DNA from: Streptomyces echinatus
Lineage (GTDB): Bacteria; Actinomycetota; Actinomycetes; Streptomycetales; Streptomycetaceae
Direction: 5' to 3'
Length of the DNA: 64,000 bases
Assembly (NCBI RefSeq): GCF_014203595.1
Contig: NZ_JACHJK010000014.1
Span: 210,234-274,233, forward strand
The position numbers and the translations under genes are program-made. The first letter of the stretch is position 1, and the number at the start of each line of letters is the position of its first letter. The notes below the pieces were generated by a model. That model searched no databases. It saw only the letters and a program-made list of their open reading frames with translations, and was not told where the DNA came from. This document shows positions 23,445-32,542 of the stretch, in pieces.

Positions 23445-25775
23445 TCAGACGTCGGGCAGCGGCTGTTCGGCCCAGATGGACTTGCCCGCTCCGGTCTGCC
23501 GGCTGCCCCAGCGCTGGGTGAGCTGGGCGACCAGCAGCAGTCCCCGGCCGCCCTCGTCGTAGGCGTGTGCCCGGCGCAGGTGCGGGGAGGTGGAACTGGC
23601 GTCGGACACCTCGCAGATGAGGGCCCGGTCGCGGATCAGGCGCAGCTGGATGGGCGGTTCGCCGTAGCGGATGGCGTTGGTGACGAGTTCGCTGACGACG
23701 AGTTCGGTGACGAAGGAGGCCTCGGCCAGACCCCAGGTGATCAGTTGCTCGGTGGCGGCCTGCCGGACGACCGCGACCTGGGCCGGGTCGGGCGGGACGT
23801 CCCAGGTGGCGACGTGGTCGGCGCCGAGGGCCCGGGTGCGCGCGAGGAGGAGGGCGACGTCGTCGCAGGGCTGGTCCGGCAGGAGGGCCTTCAGGACGTC
23901 GTCGCAGAGGGCTTCGAGGGAGTCGGCGGGGGTACCGAAGGCCCGGAGCAGTTCCTCGGCGGCGCCGTCCGGGTCCCGGTCGCGGTAGCCGATGAGGCCG
24001 TCCGTGAAGAGGGCGACGACCGAGCCTGCGGGCAGTTCCCGTTCCGTGGCCTCGAACGGCAGACCGCCGACACCGAGCGGCGGCCCGGCGGTCATCGGAA
24101 GGAGTTCGACGGTGCCGTCGGGCATGATCACGGCCGGGGGCGGATGGCCGGCGCCGGCCACGCAGAGGTGGCGGGAGATGGGGTCGTAGACGGCGTAGAG
24201 GCAGGTCGCGCCGAGTTCGGCGACGTCTTCTCCGCTGCCGTCGGCGGCGAGGTGGGTGACCAGGTCGTCGAGGTGGGTGAGGAGTTCGTCGGGGGGCAGA
24301 TCGACGTCGGCGAGGGTGCGCACGGCCGTCCGCAGCCGGCCCATGGTGGCCGAGGACTGGATGCCGTGGCCCACCACGTCGCCCACGACCAGGGCGACCC
24401 GGCCGCCGGAGAGCGGGATGACGTCGAACCAGTCGCCGCCGATGCCGGCCAGTGATCCGCACGGCAGATAGCGGTGCGCCACCTCGACCGCGGCCTGCCC
24501 GGGCAGCCCGCGCGGGAGCAGGCTGTGCTGGAGGGCGAGGGCGGTGGAGCGTTCGCGGGCGAACCGGCGGGCGTTGTCGACACAGACGGCGGCGCGGCTG
24601 GCGAGTTCCTCCGCGAAGACGGCGTCGTCGGGGCCGTAGTCGTCGGGGTGGGCCATGCGGACGCAGACCGCGACCCCCAGGGTGGTGCCACGGGCCCGGA
24701 GCGGCACCGCGATCATGGAATGGGCGCCCTCCCGGTAGGGGCTTCCCTGGGGCGAGCGCGCGTTGCGTTCCCCGAGCCACTCGACGAACTCGGGGTCGCC
24801 GGCCCGGCGGACGACCGCGTGTCCTTGGCGCAGGGCGCGGGCGGGCGGCAGGGTCGGCTGGTAGACATGGGTCTCGCCGATGCTCAGGGCCGCCCCGGGG
24901 TTGCCGGCCCGGGTGGAGCCGTGGGCCACGCGGCGCACCTCGACACCGCCGTCCGGGGGGGCCGGCGGCTCCTCCGCGCCGAGCACCCAGTCGAGCAGGT
25001 CGATGCTGGCGAAGTCGGCGTATCGCGGGACGAGTAGCTCGATCAGCTCCTCGGCGGTGCGTACGACGTCCAGGGTGGTGCCGATGCGGGTCGAGGCCTC
25101 GTTGAGCAGGGCGAGGCGGCGCCGTGCCCAGTACTGCTCGGTGTTGTCGAAGGCGGCGATGCCGACCCCGGTCAGTTCCCCGGAGCCGGTACGCAGCGGC
25201 CACATCTCGATGCTCCAGAGATGTTCCCGGTTGATGGTGGGAGCCCCGGCGAAGGCCTCGTAGCGGACGGGCCGGCCGGTCTCGGCGACCTCACGGAGAT
25301 GACGCAGGAAGCCCTGGTGGTAGTCGGCGTCGCCCACGGTGTCGGCGAAGTAGCGGCCGGCCAGCGCGGCCTCGGAGACGCCCATCACCTTGCAGGCGGC
25401 GGCGTTGACGCGCAGGTAACGCTGCTGGAGGTCGAAGACGGACATGGACATGGAGGCCTGTTCGAAGGCCTGGGCGCCCAGGGTGGGGCCGGGCGGGTCG
25501 GCCGTGACGATGTAGCCGGCGGGGGTCCCGTCGGCGTCGGTGACCGGGCAGGCGGAGACGGCCAGCTCGATCCGGTGACCGTCACGGTGCCGCAGGGTGA
25601 CGGTCCCGGAGCGGGCCCTGAGCGGGTCGTCGGACAGGCCGGCCGCCAGCAGGTCCGCCGCCGGCCGGCCCACGACGTCTCCGGCCGGGTGACCGGTGAG
25701 CAGTCGCGCGCCCTCGCTCCACCCGGTCACCGTGCCCAGCGCATCGAGGACCGCCACGGCGGCGTCAGGCTCCAT
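23445..25775 (-). CDS. PAS-PAS-GAF-SpoIIE phosphatase with C-terminal anti-sigma-like ATPase
   Basis: About 776 residues from the ATG at 25773-25775 (a TTG at 25811 is possible). Domains in order: PAS (about 1-90), a second PAS with SMSVFDLQQRYLRVNAAAC (about 100-210), GAF (about 225-400), PP2C/SpoIIE (about 415-630, GGDWFDVIPL, VVGDVVGHG, FTDGLIGYRD), and a GHKL ATPase (about 650-776, ELVVSELVTNAIRYG, DEGGRGLLLV). This combines stimulus sensing, STAS-protein phosphatase and RsbW-like kinase/anti-sigma functions in one soluble polypeptide. Such fusions are frequent in Streptomyces and implicated in developmental and stress sigma-factor control. No partner is adjacent. Confidence 0.93.
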   Translation of the reverse strand: MEPDAAVAVLDALGTVTGWSEGARLLTGHPAGDVVGRPAADLLAAGLSDDPLRARSGTVTLRHRDGHRIELAVSACPVTDADGTPAGYIVTADPPGPTLGAQAFEQASMSMSVFDLQQRYLRVNAAACKVMGVSEAALAGRYFADTVGDADYHQGFLRHLREVAETGRPVRYEAFAGAPTINREHLWSIEMWPLRTGSGELTGVGIAAFDNTEQYWARRRLALLNEASTRIGTTLDVVRTAEELIELLVPRYADFASIDLLDWVLGAEEPPAPPDGGVEVRRVAHGSTRAGNPGAALSIGETHVYQPTLPPARALRQGHAVVRRAGDPEFVEWLGERNARSPQGSPYREGAHSMIAVPLRARGTTLGVAVCVRMAHPDDYGPDDAVFAEELASRAAVCVDNARRFARERSTALALQHSLLPRGLPGQAAVEVAHRYLPCGSLAGIGGDWFDVIPLSGGRVALVVGDVVGHGIQSSATMGRLRTAVRTLADVDLPPDELLTHLDDLVTHLAADGSGEDVAELGATCLYAVYDPISRHLCVAGAGHPPPAVIMPDGTVELLPMTAGPPLGVGGLPFEATERELPAGSVVALFTDGLIGYRDRDPDGAAEELLRAFGTPADSLEALCDDVLKALLPDQPCDDVALLLARTRALGADHVATWDVPPDPAQVAVVRQAATEQLITWGLAEASFVTELVVSELVTNAIRYGEPPIQLRLIRDRALICEVSDASSTSPHLRRAHAYDEGGRGLLLVAQLTQRWGSRQTGAGKSIWAEQPLPDV

Positions 25776-25827
25776 ATGCCCCAGGATGTTCCGATTGCCC
25801 CGGCGTATCAAGCCGCGGGACGGCGTC

Positions 25828-26295
25828 TCATCCCCGGTGGGCGCGGAGGGCGGCGAGGGCCCGGTCGGCGTGCGTGTTCATGCGCAGCTCACTGCGGACG
25901 ACCTCCAGGACGGTACGGTCCTCGGCGATCACGAAGGTGACGCGCTTGGTCGGGACGAGGGAGAAGCCGCGCTTGACCCCGAGCCGCTCACGGACCGTGC
26001 CGTCGGGGTCGGAGAGCAGGGGCATGCCGAGCCGGTGCCGGTCGGCGAACTCCCGCTGCTTGTCCACGGTGTCCCCGCTGACACCGACCGGCCGGGCGCC
26101 GGCGGCGGCGAACTCCGCGGCGAGGTCGCGGAAATGGCAGGCCTCCGCGGTGCAGCCGGGGCTGAGGGCGGCGGGGTAGAAGAAGAGGACGACCGGGCCG
26201 TCGGCCAGCAGGTCGGTGAGCCGGCGGGTGGTGCCCGTCTCGTCGGTCAGCGTGAAGTCCTCGATCTTGTCCCCTACGGCGACGCGCTCGCTCAC
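25828..26295 (-). CDS. Peroxiredoxin (AhpC/TSA family, BCP/PrxQ type)
   Basis: 155 residues from the GTG at 26293-26295. Thioredoxin-fold peroxidase with the peroxidatic Cys in LSPGCTAEACHFRD; the second Cys five residues later (C-T-A-E-A-C) is the BCP/PrxQ resolving-cysteine position. It reduces hydroperoxides using thioredoxin-type reductants. The peroxidatic motif reads SPGCT where family members usually have TPGCT. Its start overlaps the stop of the DoxX gene by 4 bases, so it is the second gene of a two-gene operon. Confidence 0.92.
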   Translation of the reverse strand: MSERVAVGDKIEDFTLTDETGTTRRLTDLLADGPVVLFFYPAALSPGCTAEACHFRDLAAEFAAAGARPVGVSGDTVDKQREFADRHRLGMPLLSDPDGTVRERLGVKRGFSLVPTKRVTFVIAEDRTVLEVVRSELRMNTHADRALAALRAHRG

Positions 26296-26672
26296 GACCG
26301 CCCCTTTCCGTTCCGGGCGACTCCGTTCGCCCACAGCACGAGGGGCACCTGGAGGGGCAGCCGGGCAAGAGCCGCCGTCCTGAGCGGGGCGGGCCGGTGG
26401 CGCCAGTCCACGGCCATCTGGACGTTCGCCGGGAACACGCCGACGAAGAAGGCGGCGGCCGCCTTCGCGGCCGACGCGCGCGTCCGGGGAGCGGCGATCC
26501 CCGCCGCCAGGGCCAGCTCCACGGCCCCGCTGCCGTAGGTCCAGGCGCGGGGCGATCCCGGAAGCCGGCGCGGGATGAGGGCGTCGAAGGGCCGGGGGGC
26601 GGCGAAGTGGGCGACCCCCATGCCGGCCAGCAGGCCGGCGAGCAAGAGGGGTGAGCGTTGGGACCGGGGCAC
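26292..26672 (-). CDS. DoxX-family membrane protein
   Basis: 126 residues from a GTG with GAGGAGGAATCC. Four hydrophobic segments (about 8-24, 45-60, 66-80, 100-118) and the family elements MGVAHFAAPRPFDALIPRRLPG and ANVQMAVDW place it in DoxX/DUF4870-like four-helix membrane proteins. In mycobacteria a DoxX protein joins superoxide dismutase and a thiosulfate sulfurtransferase in a membrane oxidoreductase complex. The pairing with a peroxiredoxin suggests a related redox role; this is inference. Confidence 0.82.
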   Translation of the reverse strand: MPRSQRSPLLLAGLLAGMGVAHFAAPRPFDALIPRRLPGSPRAWTYGSGAVELALAAGIAAPRTRASAAKAAAAFFVGVFPANVQMAVDWRHRPAPLRTAALARLPLQVPLVLWANGVARNGKGRS

Positions 26673-26875
26673 GGATTCCTCCTCTGGTGACCTGCCGCCG
26701 GATATTACTGGACGGTAAAGCGCCTGGGGGCCGTGAGCACCGAATCCGCACCGCCCCGTCGGCCGACGGGGGCCGGTGCGGCGAGTCCGTGCGGCGGAGC
26801 CCGTGCGGCCCGGTCCGTGCGGCGGGGTTCGCGGCGGGAGCCGGCCGGTCGTGTGCTGCAGGGCGGGGTGTCGGG

Positions 26876-27742
26876 TCAGCCCGTCCGGTACAGCTCGGTG
26901 AGCAGTTCGAGCACCGTCTGGAGCGCCGGGTGCGGGTCGTCGCGCCACCAGGCGAGCCGGACGGCGACGGGTTCCGCGTCACGGACCGGCCGGTAGACGA
27001 CACCGGGCCGCGGGTACTGGTACGCGGTCGCCTCGGCCGTCACCCCGAAGCCGCGTCCGGCGGCGATGACGGTCAGCCAGTCGTCGACGTCGTGCGTCTC
27101 CTCGACGGCCGGGCGGGCGTCCGGCGGCCACAGCTCGGGGGTGGCGGTGCCGGTACGGCGGTCCACCAGCAGGACCCGGTCCGTGAGCTCGGCGAGCCGC
27201 ACGGAACGGCGCCGGGCGAAGGGATCGTCGGCGGCCAGCGCGCACATCCGCCGCTCCAGCCCCACGATGGCGGTGTCGAACCGCCGGTCGTCCTGCGGCC
27301 TGCGCACGACGGCGAGATCGCAGGCCCCCTCGGCGAGCCCGGCGGAGGGCGAGTTGACCCGGACCAGGTACAGGTCGGTGTCCCCGTGGGCCGCGCTCCA
27401 GCGCCGCTGGAAGGCGACCGTGTGCCGGCCCAGCGCGGACCAGGCGTAGCCCACCCGTAGCCGGGTGTGCCCCGAGGTGGCCTCCCGGACCAGGTCGGAC
27501 ACGTCCGCGAGCACCCGCCGGGCCTGCGCCACCACGCGCACGCCGGCCGCGGTGGGGGTCACCTCGCGGGAGGTGCGCCGCAGCAGCCGTACCCCCAGGG
27601 CGCGTTCGAGGGAGGCCAGGGCGCGCGAGACGGCGGCCTGGGAGACGCCGAGCGCGATCGCCGCGTCGGTGAACGTGCCCTCGTCCACGATGGCCACGAG
27701 ACAGCGGAGCTGCCGCAGATCGATGTCGTGCTCCCCTTGCAT
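26876..27742 (-). CDS. LysR-family transcriptional regulator
   Basis: 288 residues. The N-terminal winged helix is DLRQLRCLVAIVDEGTFTDA, with ALGVSQAAVSRALASLE as the recognition segment. The effector domain starts around residue 92. It is divergent from the DMT-type exporter, the textbook arrangement in which a LysR protein activates its neighbour. The inverted repeat TTCCGC-AAGA-GCGGAA lies between the two starts. Confidence 0.92.
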   Translation of the reverse strand: MQGEHDIDLRQLRCLVAIVDEGTFTDAAIALGVSQAAVSRALASLERALGVRLLRRTSREVTPTAAGVRVVAQARRVLADVSDLVREATSGHTRLRVGYAWSALGRHTVAFQRRWSAAHGDTDLYLVRVNSPSAGLAEGACDLAVVRRPQDDRRFDTAIVGLERRMCALAADDPFARRRSVRLAELTDRVLLVDRRTGTATPELWPPDARPAVEETHDVDDWLTVIAAGRGFGVTAEATAYQYPRPGVVYRPVRDAEPVAVRLAWWRDDPHPALQTVLELLTELYRTG

Positions 27743-27775
27743 ACGACCAGCGTATAGATCGGCCGGTCCATGCAT

Positions 27776-27791
27776 TTTCCGCAAGAGCGGA
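27776..27791. promoter_or_regulatory. Inverted repeat between LysR gene and exporter
   Basis: TTCCGC and GCGGAA are separated by AAGA just upstream of the exporter start. It may be part of the LysR binding site; the shared intergenic region is only about 70 bases. Confidence 0.35.
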
Positions 27792-27811
27792 AGGCGCGCA
27801 CCGTCACTCGT

Positions 27812-28690
27812 ATGCGACGAGCTCTCGAACGCCCGGCGGCGGCCGGGCCGGTACGCCGGCCGCGGCGGACGGCCGCAGTGGCCGCCATGGCCGGCAGCGG
27901 ACTGTCCAACCAGACCGGCGCCGCGGTCGGCGCGCTGGCCTTCCCGGTCCTCGGCCCGCTCGGCGTGGTGGCGGTACGGCAGTACGTCGCCGCACTGGTC
28001 CTGCTTGCCGTCGCCCGGCCCCGGCCGCGGGCCTTCACCTGGCGGCAGTGGTGGCCGGTGCTGCTGCTCGGCGGGGTGTTCGGCTCGATGAACCTCAGCC
28101 TGTACAGCGCCGTCGACCGGATCGGCCTGGGCCTCGCGGTCACCCTGGAGTTCCTGGGGCCGCTCGCGATCGCGCTGGCCGCGTCCCGGCGCCGGCTGGA
28201 CGCCGGATGCGCGGTGCTGGCCGCGGCCGGCGTCGTCGTCCTGATGCGTCCGCGCCCCTCCACCGACTACGCGGGGATGGCCCTCGGCCTGGTCGCCGCG
28301 TGCTGCTGGGCCTCGTACATCCTGCTCAACCGCGTCGTCGGACGGCGCGTCCCCGGGGCGCAGGGCGCGGCGGCCGCCTCGGCCGTGTCCGCCCTCGCCT
28401 TCCTGCCCGCCGGCGTCACCGTCGCGCTCGCCCACCCGCCCACGGCCGGGGCCGTCCTCTGCGCCGTGACCGCCGGACTTCTCTCCTCGGCCGTGCCGTA
28501 CCTGACCGACCTGCTGACGCTGCGGCATGTGCCGGCCCAGACGTTCGGCCTGTTCATGAGCGTCAACCCGGTGCTGGCGGCCGTCGTCGGCTGGGTGGTC
28601 CTCGGACAGGGCCTCGGCGGCGCGGAGTGGGCGGGCATCGGGGCGGTGGTGGCGGCCAACGCGGTGAGCATCGCCACCACGCGCGGCTGA
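27812..28690 (+). CDS. EamA/RhaT-type DMT-superfamily exporter
   Basis: 292 residues from the ATG at 27812; an upstream in-frame ATG at 27770 would place the inverted repeat inside the coding region and has no ribosome site. Ten hydrophobic segments in two EamA halves: GGVFGSMNLSLYSAVDRIGLGLAVTLEFLGPL marks the end of the first half (positions about 82-113), and the second half closes with LMSVNP-like FGLFMSVNPVLAAVVGW. Similar to RhtA-type threonine/homoserine exporters. Likely effluxes a metabolite under control of the divergent LysR protein. Confidence 0.88.
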   Translation: MRRALERPAAAGPVRRPRRTAAVAAMAGSGLSNQTGAAVGALAFPVLGPLGVVAVRQYVAALVLLAVARPRPRAFTWRQWWPVLLLGGVFGSMNLSLYSAVDRIGLGLAVTLEFLGPLAIALAASRRRLDAGCAVLAAAGVVVLMRPRPSTDYAGMALGLVAACCWASYILLNRVVGRRVPGAQGAAAASAVSALAFLPAGVTVALAHPPTAGAVLCAVTAGLLSSAVPYLTDLLTLRHVPAQTFGLFMSVNPVLAAVVGWVVLGQGLGGAEWAGIGAVVAANAVSIATTRG

Positions 28691-28799
28691 CGACGACCCG
28701 GAGCACCGGCGGGTGAAGCCGGGCCGGCGGCCCGCACGCCGTGGCCCGAAGCCGACCGTCGGTGTCCCGCCCGGACGGCGTCGGGACCGGAGGCGGGCC

Positions 28800-30020
28800 T
28801 CAGGTCACGGCATCCGCCCGCGCCCCGGACACCGAGGAGCGTGCGGCAGACCCGAAGTCCGACGGAAGAGGGACCGGATCGTCCTCGGTCTGCTTGCGGA
28901 GCAGCAGCAGGGCGGCGTCGTCGTGCAGCCGGCCGCCCACGTGCGCCAGCAGTTCGTCGTGGAGCGCGGTGAGCGTGCGGGCCGGATCGGCGCAGGCGTG
29001 GCGGGCCACGCCGTCGGTCAGCGGATAGAACTCCCGCGCGTGATCGCGGGCCTCGATGACCCCGTCGGTGTAGAGCAGCAGCTGGTCTCCCACCGTGAGG
29101 GGCAGGCGCTGCAGGCTGGGAGCCTGACCGGAGAGGGCGCGCAGCCCGAGGGGCGGAGCCGGATGCGCGGGCTCCACCGTCCCCACCTCTCCGCACGCCG
29201 ATATCAGCAGCGGAGGCGCGTGCCCGCAGTTGACGATCTCCAGGTCTCCCGACGGGGCGTGTCCGACGACCACGGCGGTGACGAAGTCGTCCGGGCCGAG
29301 GTTGCGGGCCAGGCTCCGCTCGATCCGCCCGACGACGGCGAGCAGGTCCGGCTCGTCGTAGGCCGCCTCACGGAACACGCCGAGCACGAGTGCCGCGGTC
29401 CCGACGGCGGGCAGCCCCTTGCCGCGCACATCACCGACGATCAGCCGGATGCCGTACGGGGTGGGCACCAGGGCGTACAGATCCCCGCCGATCCGGGCCT
29501 CCGCCGCGGCGGCGCTGTAGCGGACGGCCACCTGGAACGGGCCGACGGTCTCCGGGACCGGCTGGAGCAGGGCCTGCTGGGCGGCCTCGGCGACCGAGCG
29601 GACGGCGGCGAGGACCCGCTCGCGGCGGCCGCGCAGCGCGCTGGCCAGGCAGCTCGCCGCGGTGACGGCCAGCAGGGCGGACACCACGGCCGCCGGTTCG
29701 CGTGGCGGAACGGCGTGCCAGACGCTCAGCGCCGTACCCATCGCCACGGCGAGGAGACCGACGCAGACGACACCGCGCGGCCCGTTGGTGGCGGCCGCCA
29801 GCGCGGGGCCGGCCGCCAGCAGAGGCAACCAGGGCACTCCCGCCCGGGCGGCGACGTCGATGAGCACGACGACGGCGACGACGAGAACGGGCAGCAGCGG
29901 CAGTCCCGCGGCCAGCGGTCCGGCGGTACGCCGGCGCACCGCTTCCAGGGCGCCGGCCGTCCGGTTCCCGAAGAGCCGCAGGGGAGCGCGGTCGCCGCCG
30001 TGGTGTCGGGCCTGGGTCAT
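28800..30020 (-). CDS. Membrane PP2C-type (SpoIIE) phosphatase
   Basis: 406 residues. Four hydrophobic segments (about 38-58, 63-78, 82-98, 108-128) are followed by the phosphatase domain: RIGGDLYALVPT, IVGDVRGKGL, CGHAPPLLI, YTDGVIEARD and HDDAALLLL. It has the same architecture as the phosphatase at 6240 but is clearly a distinct paralogue, with more membrane helices and a 30-residue Ser/Asp-rich tail. Predicted role: dephosphorylation of STAS-type anti-anti-sigma factors in response to a membrane signal. Confidence 0.92.
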   Translation of the reverse strand: MTQARHHGGDRAPLRLFGNRTAGALEAVRRRTAGPLAAGLPLLPVLVVAVVVLIDVAARAGVPWLPLLAAGPALAAATNGPRGVVCVGLLAVAMGTALSVWHAVPPREPAAVVSALLAVTAASCLASALRGRRERVLAAVRSVAEAAQQALLQPVPETVGPFQVAVRYSAAAAEARIGGDLYALVPTPYGIRLIVGDVRGKGLPAVGTAALVLGVFREAAYDEPDLLAVVGRIERSLARNLGPDDFVTAVVVGHAPSGDLEIVNCGHAPPLLISACGEVGTVEPAHPAPPLGLRALSGQAPSLQRLPLTVGDQLLLYTDGVIEARDHAREFYPLTDGVARHACADPARTLTALHDELLAHVGGRLHDDAALLLLRKQTEDDPVPLPSDFGSAARSSVSGARADAVT

Positions 30021-30118
30021 GTCTGGTCCGCTGTCCTCACGGGTAGGGGGCGCACGCCCGGAATGTCTGTTTCATCAAGGAAACGGGTCGGGCGAGGACG
30101 GCCACAAGGAGCGGAATT

Positions 30119-30877
30119 TCAGATAGTGAGCGAGAGCCCCCGGGTCACTCGGCTCGCGAGCGGCAGGAGCCGGGCCCGGATCTCCGGGAGCCGGTCCTGC
30201 CGCTCCACCGGCAGGGAGACACCGAGCGAGCCCGGGGTGTCCCCGCGGTAGACGGGCACGGCGACACACACGGTACCGAGCGCGTACTCCTCCAGATCCG
30301 TGACGGCCGGCGCCAGCGGCGGCGCGTCGAGCCTGCGGAGCAGCTCCGGAAGCCTCGTGATCGTCCGCGGCGTGAGATCGGCGAGATGGTGCCTGGACAG
30401 GTAGTCCCGGCGGCCCTCCTCGTCCAGCTCGCGCAGCACGGACTTGCCCAGCGCGGTGGCGTGTCCGGCGTCCTCGAACCCCACCCAGAGGTCGACCCGT
30501 GGGGCTCGGGGGCCGTCGACGATCTCGGCGACCCTGATCTCGCCCTCCTCGTAGAACGTGAGGTAGGTGGCGGTGGAGAGCTCGTCCCGCAGGGCGGCCA
30601 GCGCCGGGCGCACCCGGCTGAGCAGCGTCTGGGCGTGGCCGACCGCGTGCAGGGAGTTCACCTTGTCGCCCAGGACGAAGCCGCCGTCGTCCAGTTTCCG
30701 CACGTATCCGTCGTGCAGCAGGGTGCGCAGCAGGTGATAGGCCGTGGCCAGGGGCAGCTCGGTCTCGCGCGCCAGCTGTTTCGCCGGCGCGCCGTTCTCG
30801 TGCGCGCTCACCGCCTCCAGCAGGCGGAGGGCCCGCTGCACGGACGTGATGAGGGTGGGGCCGTCCTGAGCGCCCAT
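30119..30877 (-). CDS. IclR-family transcriptional regulator
   Basis: 252 residues. The winged helix (ITSVQRALRLLEAVSAHENG, AKQLARETELPLATAYHLLRTL) is followed by the IclR effector domain (LSTATYLTFYEEGEIRVAEIV, HATALGKSVLRELDE, GTVCVAVPVYRG). It stands alone; no catabolic gene adjoins it directly. It is not the closest relative of the GylR-like regulator 0.85 kb downstream. Confidence 0.9.
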   Translation of the reverse strand: MGAQDGPTLITSVQRALRLLEAVSAHENGAPAKQLARETELPLATAYHLLRTLLHDGYVRKLDDGGFVLGDKVNSLHAVGHAQTLLSRVRPALAALRDELSTATYLTFYEEGEIRVAEIVDGPRAPRVDLWVGFEDAGHATALGKSVLRELDEEGRRDYLSRHHLADLTPRTITRLPELLRRLDAPPLAPAVTDLEEYALGTVCVAVPVYRGDTPGSLGVSLPVERQDRLPEIRARLLPLASRVTRGLSLTI

Positions 30878-30925
30878 AGGACAAGGTTGCGCCGGGCACC
30901 TGGGCCGGGCAAGGCGGGGATGGGG

Positions 30926-31085
30926 GGCCGGGGCAGGGATCAGCGGGCCGGGGCAGGGATCGGCGGGCGGGGCGGGCGGCTCGGGAAGGGCGGGGCGGTA
31001 CGGGGACCGGAAGAGCGGGGCGGTACCCAGGCGGCCCGGGAAAGGCGGGGCGGCCCGGCTGCGTACCCCGGCACGGGCCGAAAGG
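30926..31085. repeat. G-rich direct repeats between IclR and ATPase genes
   Basis: GGCCGGGGCAGGGATC recurs at 30926-30941 and 30946-30961 with a 20-base period. It is followed by repeated GCGGGGCGGTAC and GGGAAAGGCGGGGCGGCCCGG-like pieces to about 31060. Long runs of G on this strand could form quadruplexes. No gene is seen in 30878-31120. Confidence 0.55.
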
Positions 31086-31120
31086 CGGGCCTCAGGTCAC
31101 CTCCCGGCCGGGGAGACGGT

Positions 31121-31543
31121 TCAGGTGGTGCCGAGTTCGGCCCAGCGGGTGACCCCGCCGGGATGGATGCGTATGCCGTGGCGCGTCGCCAGGGCGTGGA
31201 CGATCGCCTCGCCCCGGCCGTGCTCGTCCGGATCGATCCCGAGGAGCGACCGCCCCGCCGGCGCCGCCCCCGCGTCGCTCACCTCGATCCGCAGGGAGCG
31301 GCAGCCGTCGCCACGCACCCACGACAGCCGCAGCTCGGCCGGCGGCCGGGCGTGCACGATCGCGTTGGTGACCAGCTCCGACACCACGAGCAGCGCGTCC
31401 TCGACGATCTCCGGACACACGCTCCAGTCGGCGAGGAGCATCGCCACCCTCCGGCGTACAGCCGAGACGGCACCAGCGACGGGCGGAACCGGACACACGT
31501 GTTCGTATGCCGCCCGAAGCAGCGTGTTGAGCTGTGCCGCCAT
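31121..31543 (-). CDS. RsbW-like anti-sigma ATPase (GHKL family)
   Basis: A 140-residue, single-domain histidine-kinase-like ATPase. The N-box LVVSELVTNAIVHARP and G-box elements IEVSDAG and GRGEAIVHAL are present; the latter replaces the usual GRGLxLV, so the lid is atypical. Such small proteins are serine kinases/anti-sigma factors. A candidate partner of the phosphatases in this window, but not operonic with any of them. Confidence 0.85.
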   Translation of the reverse strand: MAAQLNTLLRAAYEHVCPVPPVAGAVSAVRRRVAMLLADWSVCPEIVEDALLVVSELVTNAIVHARPPAELRLSWVRGDGCRSLRIEVSDAGAAPAGRSLLGIDPDEHGRGEAIVHALATRHGIRIHPGGVTRWAELGTT

Positions 31544-31730
31544 GTTCTCTCCCGGTGGTGTGTGCTGCCGGTCCGACGCCGTGAGTCGGCGCTTCCCGGA
31601 CTCCAGAGCAAGCTATGGAGACAAATCGGGCCGGTCAATGAACTGTGGTCGGCATTACCGAACGCTCCGGCGACGGGGCGTCCCGCGGCCCCGCAGGGCG
31701 AAGCCCGCTCGGCGGTAATAGGCTCGCCTC

Positions 31731-32498
31731 ATGGCCGGCCCAGTCCAGTCGATCGAACGGGCGGCGGCGATCCTGCGTCTGCTCGCCGGGGGCCCCCGCC
31801 GACTGGGGCTCGGCGAGGTGGCGGCCTCACTCGGGCTCGCCAAGGGCACCGCGCACGGCATTCTGCGCACGCTCCAGCACGTGGACTTCGTGGAGCAGGA
31901 CGCGGCGACCGGGAAGTACCAGCTCGGAGCCGCCCTGCTGCATCTCGGCACCAGCTACCTGGATGTCAACGAGCTGCGCTCGCGCTCGCTGAACTGGGCC
32001 GACGCGCTGGCCGCCCGCAGCGGGGAGGCCGTACGCCTGGGGACACCGCTGGAAGGCAGCGTCCTCATCGTCCACCACGTGTTCCGGCCCGACGACACCT
32101 TCCAGACCCTGGACGTGGGCGCGCTGCTGCCGCTGCACGCCTCCTCGCTCGGCAAGGTGCTCCTTGCCTACGGGACCGCGGCCACCGAACCCGGCCGGGA
32201 ACCGGAGCTGGAGGCGTACACCCGGCACACCCTGGTCGACCCCGAGCGGCTCGCCCGGGCGCTCGCCGCGGTCCGGGAGGCCGGCTGGGCCGCCGAGGTC
32301 CAGGAGATGAGCATGGGCGAGGCCGGGCTCGCCGCGCCGATCCGGGGGCACGGCGGCCTCGTCGTCGGTGCCATCGGGCTGTCCGGGCCGGTCGAGCGGA
32401 TCTGCGACAGCCACAACCAGCCCCGTACCGGTCTGATCAGTCTGATCCGGGAAGCCGCCCGGGCGATCTCCAGGGACCTGGGAGCCGCCCGCTGGTAG
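31731..32498 (+). CDS. IclR-family regulator, GylR-like (glycerol operon type)
   Basis: 255 residues, about the length of S. coelicolor GylR (254). Shared features that I recognise include QSIERAAAILRLLAGG, SLGLAKGTAHGILRTLQ (recognition helix), LIVHHVFRPDD in the effector domain, SSLGKVLLAYG, and the ending RAISRDLGA. It lies 44 bases upstream of a glycerol kinase on the same strand, which supports glycerol-3-phosphate-responsive control. It is probably a GylR paralogue, because the usual GlpF and GlpD genes do not follow. Confidence 0.85.
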   Translation: MAGPVQSIERAAAILRLLAGGPRRLGLGEVAASLGLAKGTAHGILRTLQHVDFVEQDAATGKYQLGAALLHLGTSYLDVNELRSRSLNWADALAARSGEAVRLGTPLEGSVLIVHHVFRPDDTFQTLDVGALLPLHASSLGKVLLAYGTAATEPGREPELEAYTRHTLVDPERLARALAAVREAGWAAEVQEMSMGEAGLAAPIRGHGGLVVGAIGLSGPVERICDSHNQPRTGLISLIREAARAISRDLGAARW

Positions 32499-32542
32499 AC
32501 GCCGACAGCCGCCCCTCGATCCGTCGGAAGGCAGAGCCGATC

